In this document: in pieces, positions 49,562 to 58,806 of the stretch
Layout: the number at the start of each line of letters is the position of its first letter
How positions within the stretch are numbered: position 1 is the stretch's first letter
Assembly (NCBI RefSeq): GCF_016458235.1
Contig: NZ_JAEMHK010000014.1
Location: 105,670-169,669 of the forward strand
Origin: Geomonas propionica
GTDB taxonomy: Bacteria > Desulfobacterota > Desulfuromonadia > Geobacterales > Geobacteraceae
Direction of reading: 5' to 3'
Length of the DNA: 64,000 nt
Position numbers and translations under genes: made by a program
The notes under the pieces: generated by a model
Seen by the model: the letters and a program-made list of their open reading frames with translations, nothing else
Told to the model about the DNA's origin: nothing
Databases searched by the model: none

Positions 49562-50522
49562 GCATGCGAAGATATTTCTGGCGGGGTCGAATGGGTTGGT
49601 CGGCAGCGCGCTGCACCGCTGCCTGAAGGCTGCCGGCTACACCAACCTCGTCACCCCGGAGATCGACCAACTGGACCTCACCAACCAGCAAGCGGTGGCA
49701 GATTTCTTCCGGGCGGAAAAGCCCGAATACGTCATGCTGGCCGCTGCCAAGGTGGGAGGTATCCATGCCAACAACACCTATCCGGCCGAGTTCATCTACC
49801 TGAACCTTGCCATCCAGAACAATGTGATCCACAACGCATACCTAAACGGGGTTAAGCGGCTCCTGTTCTTGGGGTCCTCCTGCATCTACCCGAAACTGGC
49901 TCCGCAACCGATGAAAGAGGAACATCTCTTGACCGGCCTGCTTGAGCCGACCAACGAACCCTACGCCATCGCCAAGATCGCCGGGATCAAGATGTGCGAA
50001 TCCTACAACCGCCAGTACGGCACCAAGTTCATCGCCGTGATGCCCACCAACCTCTATGGCCCGGGCGACAACTTTCACCCGGAGAACAGCCACGTCCTCC
50101 CCGCCCTGATCAGGCGCTTTCACGAAGCCAAAGTCACCGAAGCACCCGAGGTTGTCGTCTGGGGGAGCGGGACACCCAAAAGGGAACTCCTTTACGTGGA
50201 GGACATGGCTGCAGGGTGCCTGCACCTGATGGAGCTGTCGGACGAGACCGTAGCGCGGGAACTGCTGAATTATCCTGCTCCATGCTTCGTGAACCTTGGC
50301 ACTGGTGAGGACGTCACCATCCGTGAGCTCGCCGAGACCGTGGCACAAGTGGTTGGATTCCGTGGCAACCTTGCCTTTGACGCGAGCAAACCTGATGGGA
50401 CGCCGCGCAAGCTGCAGGATGTATCTCGCATGCAACAACTCGGTTGGCGCCACACCGTTGGGCTGAAGGAGGGGGTAGCACGCACCTACCAGTGGTACCT
50501 CCAGAACTATCGTCAAGGCTAA
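49554..50522 (+). CDS. fcl: GDP-L-fucose synthase
   Basis: A 322-residue epimerase-reductase completing GDP-L-fucose. The N-terminus [17 protein letters not shown] binds NADP, SSCIYPK precedes catalytic YAIAKIAG (Y-x3-K), and [13 protein letters not shown] is typical. ATG 49554 lies inside the end of gmd (8-base overlap), with AGGAG just upstream, so translation is coupled. Confidence 0.96.
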
Positions 50523-50643
50523 CTGGAATTAGTGCCGGGAGGCGTAGCAATTGGAGGTAGATACAATACCGCCTCTTCTTGCAGTCTGCCATGGAAGTAA
50601 CAGCATTGCGCTGTCGTGGGCATAGCTATCTAATTTGGACATT

Positions 50644-50656
50644 ATAGTGTCACTAT
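50644..50656. promoter_or_regulatory. Palindrome ATAGTG-T-CACTAT upstream of the WbpM-like gene
   Basis: A perfect 6-1-6 inverted repeat in the AT-rich 287-base gap after fcl, about 155 bases before the next start. It could be an operator; no cognate regulator is evident. Confidence 0.3.
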
Positions 50657-50809
50657 GAAAGGCACCATGATTCTAACCTGTCCGTTTGGGTATTATAGGT
50701 AATGCAGATTAGAGTTTGCTTTTTTTGGGCCGAGTGTTATAGTTAGCCTCTGTTTCTGCTAATGTACGCCTGTTAGCCTTATTATGTGTTGTACCGCTGT
50801 GGGGGAAAC

Positions 50810-52756
50810 ATGTTCCGTGCCAGAAGGATGTTGGTTTTCTTCCTCGATCTCGTTTTGATCGCAGCCGCACTCTCCCTCTCCTTTCTGCTCCGTTTCGATT
50901 TCCAGATCCCTTCCGAACAGTGGCATCACCTGTTGCACGGGCTGGCGGTGGTAATGCTTGCCAAGCCCGTGATGTTCGTGGCCTCCGGCATGTATCGCAG
51001 CATATGGCGTTACGCATCCCTTCAGGATGCTTACGAAATCTTTAAGGTTGTTACCTTTTCGTCAGTCGTTTCCGCTTGCCTCATCATTTTCCTTCACGGT
51101 CCATTCGTTCTGCCGCGTTCCATTTACTTCCTGGATTGGTTTCTCCTCTTTTCTTTGGTAGCTGCCAGCCGGTTGGTGTGGCGCATCTACCGCGAGACCA
51201 AGTTCATCCCATCCCTGCGCAAGGGGAAAAAGACCCTCATCATCGGGGCGGGAGAAGCGGGCAACCTGCTGCTTCGGGAGATCCGTAAACAAAGCGATTC
51301 CACATACAACGTGATAGGTTTCGTCGATGATGACCCGGAAAAGCGCGGGCTTCGGCTTGCGGGGATCAGTGTCCTTGGGGAAACAACAAGACTGTGTGCC
51401 CTGATCAGGAAGTACAGTATTGAGGAGGTCATCTTCGCCATCCCCTCCGGCGGGCCGGAGTTGATGCGCCGCGTGATCACCAACTGCGAGCGGGCCAAGG
51501 CGCGTTTCAAGACTCTGCCGGGGATCACCGACATCATCGACGGCAAGTTCTCCATGAGCCAGATCAAGGACGTGGAGATCGAGGACCTGCTGGGGCGCGA
51601 CCCGGTGGTGCTGGACCAGACCGCGATCCGCAACTATCTCACCGATAAGAGGGTACTGGTGACCGGCGCCGCGGGGAGCATCGGCAGCGAAATCTGTCGT
51701 CAGGTTGCGCTTTTCAAGCCGGCCAAGCTGGTGCTGTTCGACCACGCCGAGACGCCGCTCTTCTACATCGAGAAGGAACTCGCGGCCGCCTTCCCGGACC
51801 TGCGCATCATCCCGATGGTGGGGGACGTGAAGAACCAGGAGCGGGTCGAGACCGTTTTCGATGAGTTCGGTCCGGAAGTCGTTTTTCACGCCGCGGCGTA
51901 CAAGCATGTGGCCATGATGGAGTACAACCCCGCCGAGGCGGTGCTCAACAACGTGCTGGGCTCCAAGATCGTGGCGGATGCCGCGCACAAGTTCAAGGTG
52001 CGCAACTTCGTCATGGTCTCCACCGACAAGGCCGTCAACCCGACCAACGTCATGGGGGCCACCAAGCGGAGCGCCGAAGTCTACGTGCAGGGGCTCGCGG
52101 CGCGGAGCCAGACCAAGTTCACCACGGTGCGTTTCGGCAACGTTTTGGGGAGTAACGGCAGCGTCATCCCGCTCTTCAAGGAGCAGATCCGCAAGGGCGG
52201 GCCGGTGACGGTTACCGACAAGGATGTGGTGCGCTACTTCATGACCATCCCGGAAGCGTCGCAACTCGTGATGCAGGCAGGCTGCATCGGGCATGGCGGC
52301 GAGATCTTCGTTTTGGACATGGGGGAACCGGTCCGCATTCTTTCGCTCGCCGAGGAACTGATCAGGCTCTCCGGTTTCATTCCGCACAAGGAGATCGAGA
52401 TCCAGTTCACCGGGTTGAAGCCCGGCGAGAAGCTTTTCGAGGAGCTTTTGATCGACGGGGAGGGGATCAAGCCCACCAGTCACAAGAAGATCAGGGTCAT
52501 GGCGCCGGTTGAGACCGATCTGAAGAAGATCACGGCCGACCTGGACGAGCTTTTCAGCCATGCCCGGGCTCATGACCTTGGGGCGCTGCTGGCCTCCCTG
52601 CGCAGCATCGTGCCTGAGTTCGTGCCGCGCTACCAGTTCGACGTGGCGCCGCCCTTTGCATTCCAGCGGGTCAGGCCCGACCTGTTCCCGCCCCAGAAGC
52701 TCACCTTCATCAGGAACCTCCGCGTAGCCGGCGCCAGCGAGGGGACCGCGGCGTAA
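50810..52756 (+). CDS. UDP-HexNAc 4,6-dehydratase (WbpM/PglF/CapD-like)
   Basis: A 648-residue membrane-bound dehydratase. Four membrane helices fill the first 130 or so residues, then a CoA-binding-like Rossmann domain (LIIGAGEAGNLLLREI), and the catalytic SDR domain from about 280: VTGAAGSIGSEICRQ, VSTDKAVNPTNVMGATKR with the Met-x3-Lys in place of Tyr-x3-Lys. It produces UDP-4-keto-6-deoxy-HexNAc, the likely substrate of the DegT aminotransferase at 37711. I chose ATG 50810, preceded by GGGGG; an upstream in-frame start at 50786 is weaker. Confidence 0.93.
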   Translation: MFRARRMLVFFLDLVLIAAALSLSFLLRFDFQIPSEQWHHLLHGLAVVMLAKPVMFVASGMYRSIWRYASLQDAYEIFKVVTFSSVVSACLIIFLHGPFVLPRSIYFLDWFLLFSLVAASRLVWRIYRETKFIPSLRKGKKTLIIGAGEAGNLLLREIRKQSDSTYNVIGFVDDDPEKRGLRLAGISVLGETTRLCALIRKYSIEEVIFAIPSGGPELMRRVITNCERAKARFKTLPGITDIIDGKFSMSQIKDVEIEDLLGRDPVVLDQTAIRNYLTDKRVLVTGAAGSIGSEICRQVALFKPAKLVLFDHAETPLFYIEKELAAAFPDLRIIPMVGDVKNQERVETVFDEFGPEVVFHAAAYKHVAMMEYNPAEAVLNNVLGSKIVADAAHKFKVRNFVMVSTDKAVNPTNVMGATKRSAEVYVQGLAARSQTKFTTVRFGNVLGSNGSVIPLFKEQIRKGGPVTVTDKDVVRYFMTIPEASQLVMQAGCIGHGGEIFVLDMGEPVRILSLAEELIRLSGFIPHKEIEIQFTGLKPGEKLFEELLIDGEGIKPTSHKKIRVMAPVETDLKKITADLDELFSHARAHDLGALLASLRSIVPEFVPRYQFDVAPPFAFQRVRPDLFPPQKLTFIRNLRVAGASEGTAA

Positions 52757-52767
52757 AACCTTATTCG

Positions 52768-53301
52768 AACAGGGATAAAAGGGATGAAAGGGATGAAAGG
52801 GATAAAAGGGATAAATCTAACACTAGACTCCTTATATTAAGCAGCTTCATGGAATCGCCGTACACGAACTTCTGAATCTAAGGGGGCTGCCTGTGATTTA
52901 TGAGGACTTGACTCGGAAGATTCTGGCAGCGTGCTTCGACGTGAGCAATGAACTTGGCAGCGGGTTTCTTGAGTCTGTTTACGAAAAATCTCTTTTGATA
53001 GCTCTCGCAGAAGCCGGCCTTCAGGCACAGGCGCAAGTTCCACTGAAAGTCTTTTATCGTAACAAGAACGTTGGTGATTTCTACGCGGACGTTATAGTCG
53101 AAGGAACTGTTTTGCTGGAGCTCAAGGCTGTAAAGGTTTTGGCTCCGGAGCATCAAGCTCAGATTCAGAACTATCTGAAAGCGACCGGCATCGGCGTCGG
53201 GTTGCTGGTCAATTTTGGATCTTCAAAGTTGGATTATAGAAGATTAGACAACAGATTAAGCAGTTAGCCTTATCCCTTTTATCCCTTTTATCCCTGTTAA
53301 A
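52768..53301. mobile_element. Iteron inverted-repeat element, copy 6, enclosing a GxxExxY gene
   Basis: The left arm (52768-52815) has AACAGGGAT followed by four more 9-bp AGGGAT(A/G)AA units; the right arm (53268-53301) is its complement, ending CCCTGTTAAA. Between them is a single gene whose stop directly abuts the right arm. Other copies in the window have short non-coding cores. This is the only one with a gene, hence a candidate autonomous form of a MITE-like family. Confidence 0.65.
52893..53267 (+). CDS. GxxExxY family protein (PD-(D/E)XK-like)
   Basis: A 124-residue protein with the naming motif at G24-F-L-E27-S-V-Y30, and a nuclease-like core of D66 (in DFYADVIV) with E76-L-K78 (in LLELKAV), the PD-(D/E)XK pattern. 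The family is widespread and uncharacterised. It starts at GTG, preceded by GGGGG. It is AT-richer than neighbours and sits alone inside inverted-repeat arms, unrelated to the polysaccharide genes around it. Nuclease activity is inferred from motif only. Confidence 0.85.
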   Translation: MIYEDLTRKILAACFDVSNELGSGFLESVYEKSLLIALAEAGLQAQAQVPLKVFYRNKNVGDFYADVIVEGTVLLELKAVKVLAPEHQAQIQNYLKATGIGVGLLVNFGSSKLDYRRLDNRLSS

Positions 53302-53315
53302 TGATTGAGAATAAA

Positions 53316-54953
53316 ATGAAATTCTCCAAGTTTATCGTGTTCGCGGCATGCATAGTCATCCTATACCCCTGTCTTGCCTTTGCGCTCTCTTCCCCCAACA
53401 TCCCGCTGGACAGCCCCATCTATTCATACCTTGAGAAGCTCTCCGGGTTCGGGCTCATCACCTCGGACGTGAAGGGTATCCGTCCCTTCTCCAGGGCCGA
53501 GGCTGCACGCCTGGTGAAGGAGGCCGAGTCACGGGCTGCCGTTACCACCCCCTCCGCCCTGGCCACGGAACTGCTCGACCGCCTGAGGGAGTTGCTGCCG
53601 CGCGAACTTGCCTACTATGGCCGGGACGAAGCCGCGCCGGCATTCGATTACGACCCGCTCAAGACGGCACGCCTGCGCTATGTCTACCTGGAAGGCACCC
53701 CCAGAAGCTACTTCCGCGCCGTCCACGACCCCGGTAACGACGGCGTCTTCGGTATCGGCAGCGGCCTCAGGCCCGCCACACCTTACCCTAATCCCGTGCA
53801 GCAGCGCGGCAGTGAGGGGACCCCTCTCTTCGAAAACAACGACGGCGTCGTGTACCGGGCCGGCTCGAACCTCGACCTGCGCGGCAGCGGCGAGGTGTAC
53901 TTCGGCTCGGTAGCTTCTGCAGCCGTCGAACCCATGTTGCTGTGGTCCGAGCAGAGTGACGAGGCGACCCTGAGACTGAACCGGGCCTATGCGAAGCTGG
54001 GCGGGAAGGGGTTGGAGTTGGAGGTAGGCCGCGACGAGAACTGGCTTGGGCCCGGCTACCGCGGGGCGATCACCCTCACCAACAATGCCAGGAACTTCGA
54101 CATCATCAAGCTTTCCAGCCCGGAGCCCGTGCAGTCCAAGTACCTGTGGGATCTGAAATACTCCCTCATCTTTTCCCGCTTCGAGAAGACGGTAACCGAA
54201 GGACAGGAGCGGCGGCCTTACCTTTTCGCCGGGAAGTTGTTGATGAAGCCGCTCGACCACCTGGAATTCGGCATCAACCTGGGGCGGCAGGTGGGCGGCC
54301 CGGGCGTCAACAACAGCTTTGGCACCACCGTCCGCGGCATGGTTGGCGGCACCAGTGACGACAACTCCAACACCCTGGCAGGGTTCGATATGCGCCTTCG
54401 GTTCCCCTCGCTACGCAACACCGAACTCTACGGTGAACTCTCCGGCGAGGACTCCGCTGCCTTTTGGCCCATCGTGGAGAGTTACGTCGCCGGGTTCTAT
54501 ATGCCCAGGCTGAGCGAAAGCGGCAACGACGATCTTCGCTTCGAGTACTTCCGTGGACACCGCATCCTCTACACCAACGGCACGTTCAAGGAAGGCTACC
54601 TCTACCACAACATGCCCATCGGACACTCACAAGGTGGCGCTACCCAGGATTTCTTCCTGCGCTACAGCCACTGGTTCTCGGTTCGGAACAACCTCGCATT
54701 TGAGGCCTTCCACACCAGGCGTGGCGACTATGGCCGGATGACGGTCGACGCAGAAGGCCGCTTTGATGCGGCGGGCGTGATGCAGGCCATCGAGCGCAAG
54801 AACGCCCTGCGCGCCTCCTGGACCTTCCCCTTCGCCAAGGATTGGAGTGCCCTGCTTCTCTACGGGCAGGAGTGGATCCACAACTTCGAGCTACGCGCCG
54901 GCGATACGCAGATGAACCGGCTCCTGCGCGCTGAACTTTCCTATCGGTACTGA
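53316..54953 (+). CDS. Capsule-assembly Wzi family outer-membrane protein
   Basis: A 545-residue exported protein with a signal peptide (about 1-23) and a short helical region (NIPLDSPIYSYLEKLSGFG), then many alternating hydrophobic strands ending in aromatic YRY, as in outer-membrane beta barrels. Segments such as VGRDENWLGPGYRGAITLTNN match the Wzi/capsule-assembly family, which holds polymer at the surface. ATG 53316 is preferred; ATG 53301 directly follows the repeat arm. It is the last gene of the polysaccharide locus. Confidence 0.87.
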   Translation: MKFSKFIVFAACIVILYPCLAFALSSPNIPLDSPIYSYLEKLSGFGLITSDVKGIRPFSRAEAARLVKEAESRAAVTTPSALATELLDRLRELLPRELAYYGRDEAAPAFDYDPLKTARLRYVYLEGTPRSYFRAVHDPGNDGVFGIGSGLRPATPYPNPVQQRGSEGTPLFENNDGVVYRAGSNLDLRGSGEVYFGSVASAAVEPMLLWSEQSDEATLRLNRAYAKLGGKGLELEVGRDENWLGPGYRGAITLTNNARNFDIIKLSSPEPVQSKYLWDLKYSLIFSRFEKTVTEGQERRPYLFAGKLLMKPLDHLEFGINLGRQVGGPGVNNSFGTTVRGMVGGTSDDNSNTLAGFDMRLRFPSLRNTELYGELSGEDSAAFWPIVESYVAGFYMPRLSESGNDDLRFEYFRGHRILYTNGTFKEGYLYHNMPIGHSQGGATQDFFLRYSHWFSVRNNLAFEAFHTRRGDYGRMTVDAEGRFDAAGVMQAIERKNALRASWTFPFAKDWSALLLYGQEWIHNFELRAGDTQMNRLLRAELSYRY

Positions 54954-54977
54954 TGCGTTGCAGACTGCTTTTCTAGC

Positions 54978-55290
54978 TCTGCAAGCTTGCAAAGGACCTT
55001 TGCGTGTTACTTTTACCGCAAAACGAGCTGCTTTTGGACCTTTGTAGCGCTGCAAAGGTAGAAATCCGCTCCGTTTGGACAAAAAGCGTGCCGCAATGAC
55101 CCTTCCCGTTCTTCATTTCCGCTGAAAATACGTGTTTTTACTATTTATAACCGCGCATACGGCCAAAGTCAGCTCGCAAAGTATCTCTGCACGCTTGCAA
55201 AGGTACTTTGCGTGCTTGCAGAGGTAAAAAGTCAGCTTGCAAAGGTGGAAAGTAAGCACGCAAAGCGCCAAAGTCAGCGCGCACACGGCT
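54978..55290. repeat. Degenerate 21-bp-period tandem repeat array
   Basis: After the Wzi-like gene, 21-base units recur. The clearest run is six units at 55165, 55186, 55207, 55228, 55249 and 55270, with consensus near AAAGTCAGCTTGCAAAGGT plus two bases. A similar, more decayed run begins at 54978. Read in one frame the units give heptads like SQLAKVE and CTLAKVL, but stops and a phase shift break the frame. The rest of this 440-base gap holds only a terminator. Confidence 0.75.
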
Positions 55291-55354
55291 TTTACAAAGA
55301 GGATGGACCTGGTAAGCAGATGACGCCGGCGGGGATGCTGCTGGTGGGAAAATG

Positions 55355-55380
55355 GAAACGCCCGCTGACGCGGGCGTTTC
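55355..55380 (-). terminator. Hairpin terminator after the fibronectin-like gene
   Basis: An 11-bp perfect stem (GAAACGCCCGC with its complement) and 4-base loop lie 14 bases past the minus-strand stop, followed on that strand by CCATTTTCCC. Confidence 0.65.
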
Positions 55381-55393
55381 GGCGGGTAGTTAG

Positions 55394-56038
55394 TTAGGTG
55401 GGCATGAAGAAGATGGGAGGGGTCCAGGGACCAGGCCCCTCAGGCATGATCCACCTCATCCTGAAGGCGTACTGCTGCCCTGGGGTCAATCCATCCAGTT
55501 CCATGTTTTTGAACTGGCCGAACACGGCCTCATGCTTCCAGTTTGCCTCCACCGAGGGGTCGCCTGTGGTGGAGTGGAATTCGCAGCTTCGGGCGCGAGG
55601 ATCCTTCCTGGCCTTGCCGACGATCCCGCCCCGTTTTACCCCTTGGAACAATGCCACGTCGGGATAGGTCGCCTGATGTTTCACCTGGGAGGATGTCTCC
55701 TTGGTGTAGTCAAAGCCGCTGGATTCGAGAATCTCGATATTCCCCTTGGCGATAATGTTAACGTAATCCGCCAGTTCATGAAGCTCTTTGAGGAACTGAA
55801 CGCGCAGACCTTTCCGCAGGGCGACACTCTGCTTTGCACGGCTGCGAGCTTCAAGGCAGGCGTTGTCGAATCCCTCCAGTGTCGCCTTTACTTGTCCCAA
55901 CTGGGTGACTCCCTCCGGGTACGGTTCCGTGATAAAACGGTTGCCGGTTAGCGAGGTTACGACTCCTTTCCCGAACGAGCTCAGGCCGGGGTCGTCCAGG
56001 CGGCTGAAGTTGCATTTGACCTTCACTTTTTTGCCCAT
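55394..56038 (-). CDS. Fibronectin type III-like protein
   Basis: A 214-residue protein with no clear signal peptide. The N-terminal half (KVKCNFSRLDDPGLSSFG, then helical ALRKGLRVQFLKELHELADYVNIIAKGN) matches a common uncharacterised bacterial protein. The C-terminal part, with FKNMELDGLTPGQQYAFRMRW, resembles the end of a fibronectin III domain. AAAGGAG lies 7 nt before ATG 56038. It is monocistronic, and its function is unknown. Confidence 0.8.
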   Translation of the reverse strand: MGKKVKVKCNFSRLDDPGLSSFGKGVVTSLTGNRFITEPYPEGVTQLGQVKATLEGFDNACLEARSRAKQSVALRKGLRVQFLKELHELADYVNIIAKGNIEILESSGFDYTKETSSQVKHQATYPDVALFQGVKRGGIVGKARKDPRARSCEFHSTTGDPSVEANWKHEAVFGQFKNMELDGLTPGQQYAFRMRWIMPEGPGPWTPPIFFMPT

Positions 56039-56247
56039 GTGTCGTCTCCTTTTGTATTGGATTTTGCTAATATAATGCCGGAAGTGTCGCACGATTACTC
56101 CGAAATGCAAGTCGCTAAAAACTTAAGCCGCGCCCCTTGTCGCAACTGCCGCTTGGACGGCGGCTGTGGCCCTTGCCTTGCTCGCATGGCTGTGTGATAA
56201 TCGCCGGCATCCACTTGTACCCCGACAGTCCTACCGGCGAGGCGGCC

Positions 56248-56466
56248 GTGAAAAAAGAGAATCTTGAGGTGCTGTTGACCGAGTTAAACAGGAAGCTGGA
56301 CCTTGTGATAGGGGCGCAGGAACGCCTTCGCAGTGAGATCCGTGCTTGGAATCGCAAAATGTGCAACAGGGATGGAAGGGATGACGGTCTTACTCTGGAG
56401 CAGCGCTTGGACTTGTACGATCCACAAAGACATGCTGGCGAAGCGATGGTGGCCTCCAAGCCGTAA
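56248..56466 (+). CDS. Small hypothetical coiled-coil protein
   Basis: A possible 72-residue protein beginning MKKENLEVLLTELNRKLDLV, with regular hydrophobic spacing that suggests a short coiled coil, then a charged tail. The GTG start has only GGCGAGG as a possible ribosome site. Longer in-frame starts upstream lack coding character. No family recognised. Confidence 0.5.
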   Translation: MKKENLEVLLTELNRKLDLVIGAQERLRSEIRAWNRKMCNRDGRDDGLTLEQRLDLYDPQRHAGEAMVASKP

Positions 56467-56564
56467 ACCTTCACACCCACATCTCACCCCTTTCCCCTTT
56501 ATTTTCCGCCAGATTCGCGCTATATTCTCTCCCTCGATTACGGCAACCGTCATAAGGGACCCAC

Positions 56565-57440
56565 ATGCCTGCGATGTACTGTGAGTTTTACGGCTTCAGG
56601 GAGAGCCCGTTCACCATCACTCCCAATCCCCGCTTCCTGTTCATGAGCGAGCAGCACCGGGAGGCTTACGCGCACCTGATCTACGCGGTGGACAACCGCG
56701 CCGGCTTCGTGGAACTGACCGGCGAGGTCGGCACAGGGAAGACCACGCTCTTGCGCACCTTCCTGAACCGTCTGGACCAGGAGGGGCACCGCACCGCCCT
56801 CATCTTCAACCCGTGCCTCTCGGACCTGGAGCTTTTGAAGAGCGTGAACCGCGAGTTCGGCCTTGTCTGGGAGTCGGAGAGCAGGGTGGAACTGTTGCAG
56901 GTGCTGAACGCGTTCCTTTTGGAGCAGAAGCAGGCCGGGCGCAGCGTGGTGCTGGTGATGGACGAGGCGCAGAACCTCCCCATCGAGGTGCTGGAACAGA
57001 TTCGACTCATCTCCAACCTGGAGACGGAAACCGACAAGCTGCTCCAGATCGTTCTTTCCGGGCAGCCGGAGTTGCTTTCCGTGCTCGGGCGCAAGGAACT
57101 GCGCCAGCTTAACCAGCGCATCACGGTGCGTTACCATCTGCTCCCCATGGACTTCGACAGCACCCAGTCCTACATCGACCACCGCATGGAACTTGCCGGT
57201 TGCTACCGTGCCGCCGAGTTCTCCAAGCCCGCCATGAAGCACATCTACCGCTTCTCGGGAGGGGTGCCGCGGTTGGTCAACGTCGTTTGCGATCGCGCCC
57301 TGTTGATCGGTTTCACCGAGGAGGCCCGGACCATCACGGGAAGCATGGCGGCCCAGGCCGTTACCGAGGTCGGTGGCCGTTCTCCCTACGGGCTTGTGGC
57401 GCAGGTGCTGCGGCGCCTGACCGGCGCCCTCCAGCGCTAA
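56565..57440 (+). CDS. ExeA/GspA-like AAA ATPase
   Basis: A 291-residue ATPase. It begins YCEFYGFRESPFTITPNPRF, the ExeA signature, with Walker A GEVGTGKTT and Walker B VLVMDEAQNL. ExeA works with ExeB/GspB to place the type II secretin in the cell wall. The next gene is a GspB-like partner, 31 bases on. No peptidoglycan-binding domain follows, so this is the short form. Confidence 0.92.
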   Translation: MPAMYCEFYGFRESPFTITPNPRFLFMSEQHREAYAHLIYAVDNRAGFVELTGEVGTGKTTLLRTFLNRLDQEGHRTALIFNPCLSDLELLKSVNREFGLVWESESRVELLQVLNAFLLEQKQAGRSVVLVMDEAQNLPIEVLEQIRLISNLETETDKLLQIVLSGQPELLSVLGRKELRQLNQRITVRYHLLPMDFDSTQSYIDHRMELAGCYRAAEFSKPAMKHIYRFSGGVPRLVNVVCDRALLIGFTEEARTITGSMAAQAVTEVGGRSPYGLVAQVLRRLTGALQR

Positions 57441-57471
57441 CGCAGCTGATTATTAACTATTCGAGGGATTT

Positions 57472-58293
57472 ATGAGTTCGATACTGAAGGCATTGGAGAA
57501 AGTCGACGAGTCGCAACGCTTTCGTCGCCCCGCCGGCACCGGAGGGCTTCCCAAGGCCAGGGGGCGTCGCCCGGCATGGATGATTCCGGTCTGGACCCTC
57601 GGGGGAGCGGCCATCGCCACCCTGGCGACCTACGCCATCATGGGCGGCTTCTCCCGTCAAGCCGCACAGGTTACGCCACAGGCTCCCGGCGCGGTGGCGA
57701 CGGCTGCGGCTCCGGTTGTTCGTCTCGAGCCCAAAGAGGTCGTCACGGAGCAGCGCTCTGCCGCTGCGGCAGCCGTACCCGCGGCGGCCGTTAAACCGGT
57801 CCGGCCTCTCGCCGGGGCTGCCAAGGTTGCTGCTAAACCGGCTCCGGGTCCTGGCGCAACGGCGGCCAAACACGTGGCTCAGCCGGTGGTGAAACCGGTC
57901 ACCCAGGCGGCGGCCAAGACCGCTGCCCAACCCCAGGTTTCGGCCAAACTCGCCGCGAAGCAGCTGGCCCAACCCTCCGGCGCGGGCAAGGCTGCTGCCG
58001 TTGCCCAGCCGGCTCCGGTGCACCCGGCAGCCGTGCAACCGGTACCGGTCGTTGCCGCATCCGCTCCAGCCGCAGCCCCGGTGGCCCAGAAGTCGCGACC
58101 GGAAATCCGCGTGTCCGGCATCGCCTGGCAAAACAGCAGCGAGTCGAGCTTTGCGATGATAAACGGGAGTGCCATGCGCCAGGGCAATGTGGTGAATGGC
58201 TACAAGATCGAGCAGATCTACGAAGACAGCGTCCGGTTTTCCAACAGCAAGGGGAACACGTTGGTAGTGCCGCTGGGGGCGGGCGAGGAGTAA
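57472..58293 (+). CDS. GspB-like type II secretion assembly protein
   Basis: A 273-residue inner-membrane protein. A short cytoplasmic start (MSSILKALEKVDESQRF) is typical of GspB/ExeB, followed by one membrane helix (about 35-58) and a long Ala/Pro/Val/Lys-rich periplasmic linker to about 205. The C-terminal T2SSB domain has IRVSGIAWQNSSESSFAMING and the KGNTLVVPL end. It should bind the secretin along with the ExeA-like ATPase upstream. Confidence 0.9.
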   Translation: MSSILKALEKVDESQRFRRPAGTGGLPKARGRRPAWMIPVWTLGGAAIATLATYAIMGGFSRQAAQVTPQAPGAVATAAAPVVRLEPKEVVTEQRSAAAAAVPAAAVKPVRPLAGAAKVAAKPAPGPGATAAKHVAQPVVKPVTQAAAKTAAQPQVSAKLAAKQLAQPSGAGKAAAVAQPAPVHPAAVQPVPVVAASAPAAAPVAQKSRPEIRVSGIAWQNSSESSFAMINGSAMRQGNVVNGYKIEQIYEDSVRFSNSKGNTLVVPLGAGEE

Positions 58294-58299
58294 ACACAG

Positions 58300-58581
58300 A
58301 TGTCATCAGGACCCGAGATGGACCAGCAGCAGTGGGAGGCCCTTTGCGAGCAATGCGGCCTTTGCTGTTTTGAGAAGCTGGAGGATGAAGACGGCAGGAT
58401 CATGTTTACCTCGACCCCCTGCCGCTACCTCGACATCACCACCAGGCGCTGCAAGATTTACAAGAAGCGTTTCAAGATCTTCCCCGAGTGTGTGCAGCTC
58501 ACCCCGGAGCTGGTCAAGGAGCTGAAGTGGCTGCACCGAAGCTGCGGCTACAAGAAGGCCATGCGCAAAGGCATCCTTTAA
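58300..58581 (+). CDS. YkgJ-like cysteine-cluster protein
   Basis: A 93-residue protein with CEQCGLCC near the start, PCRYLDITTRRCKIYKKR in the middle and CVQLTPE toward the end, matching the YkgJ/YcgN zinc- or iron-binding cysteine-cluster family. Its function is not known. GGAG before the preceding stop gives the ribosome site, so it may be coupled to the GspB gene. Confidence 0.85.
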   Translation: MSSGPEMDQQQWEALCEQCGLCCFEKLEDEDGRIMFTSTPCRYLDITTRRCKIYKKRFKIFPECVQLTPELVKELKWLHRSCGYKKAMRKGIL

Positions 58582-58588
58582 CTACATT

Positions 58589-58786
58589 CAACAGGGATAA
58601 AAGGGATAAAAGGGATAGAGGCATAAATCGTCAAGCGTAACCACCGCAATGACGCGAACACTGCATAAACCTGAATCAATTGGTAACGCAAAGACGCAAA
58701 GGCGCGGAGAAAACATAAATACGGGTGCGGGGGGAGCGGATGACAATAATGGGTTTATCCCTTTCATCCCTTTTATCCCTGTTAAG
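58589..58786. repeat. Iteron inverted-repeat element, copy 7
   Basis: Left arm 58589-58625 (CAACAGGGATAAAAGGGAT and on), core at 58683-58705 (AACGCAAAGACGCAAAGGCG), right arm 58751-58786 ending CCCTGTTAAG. It lies between the YkgJ-like and DUF6178-like genes. Confidence 0.9.
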
Positions 58787-58806
58787 AACGGTTTTAAGGG
58801 AGTGTA

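Noticed and set aside
55212..55397. 61-codon frame with heptad-like start (MLAEVKSQLAKVE)
   Set aside because: It is the tail of the 21-bp array running into the terminator hairpin, without a ribosome site; described as a repeat instead.
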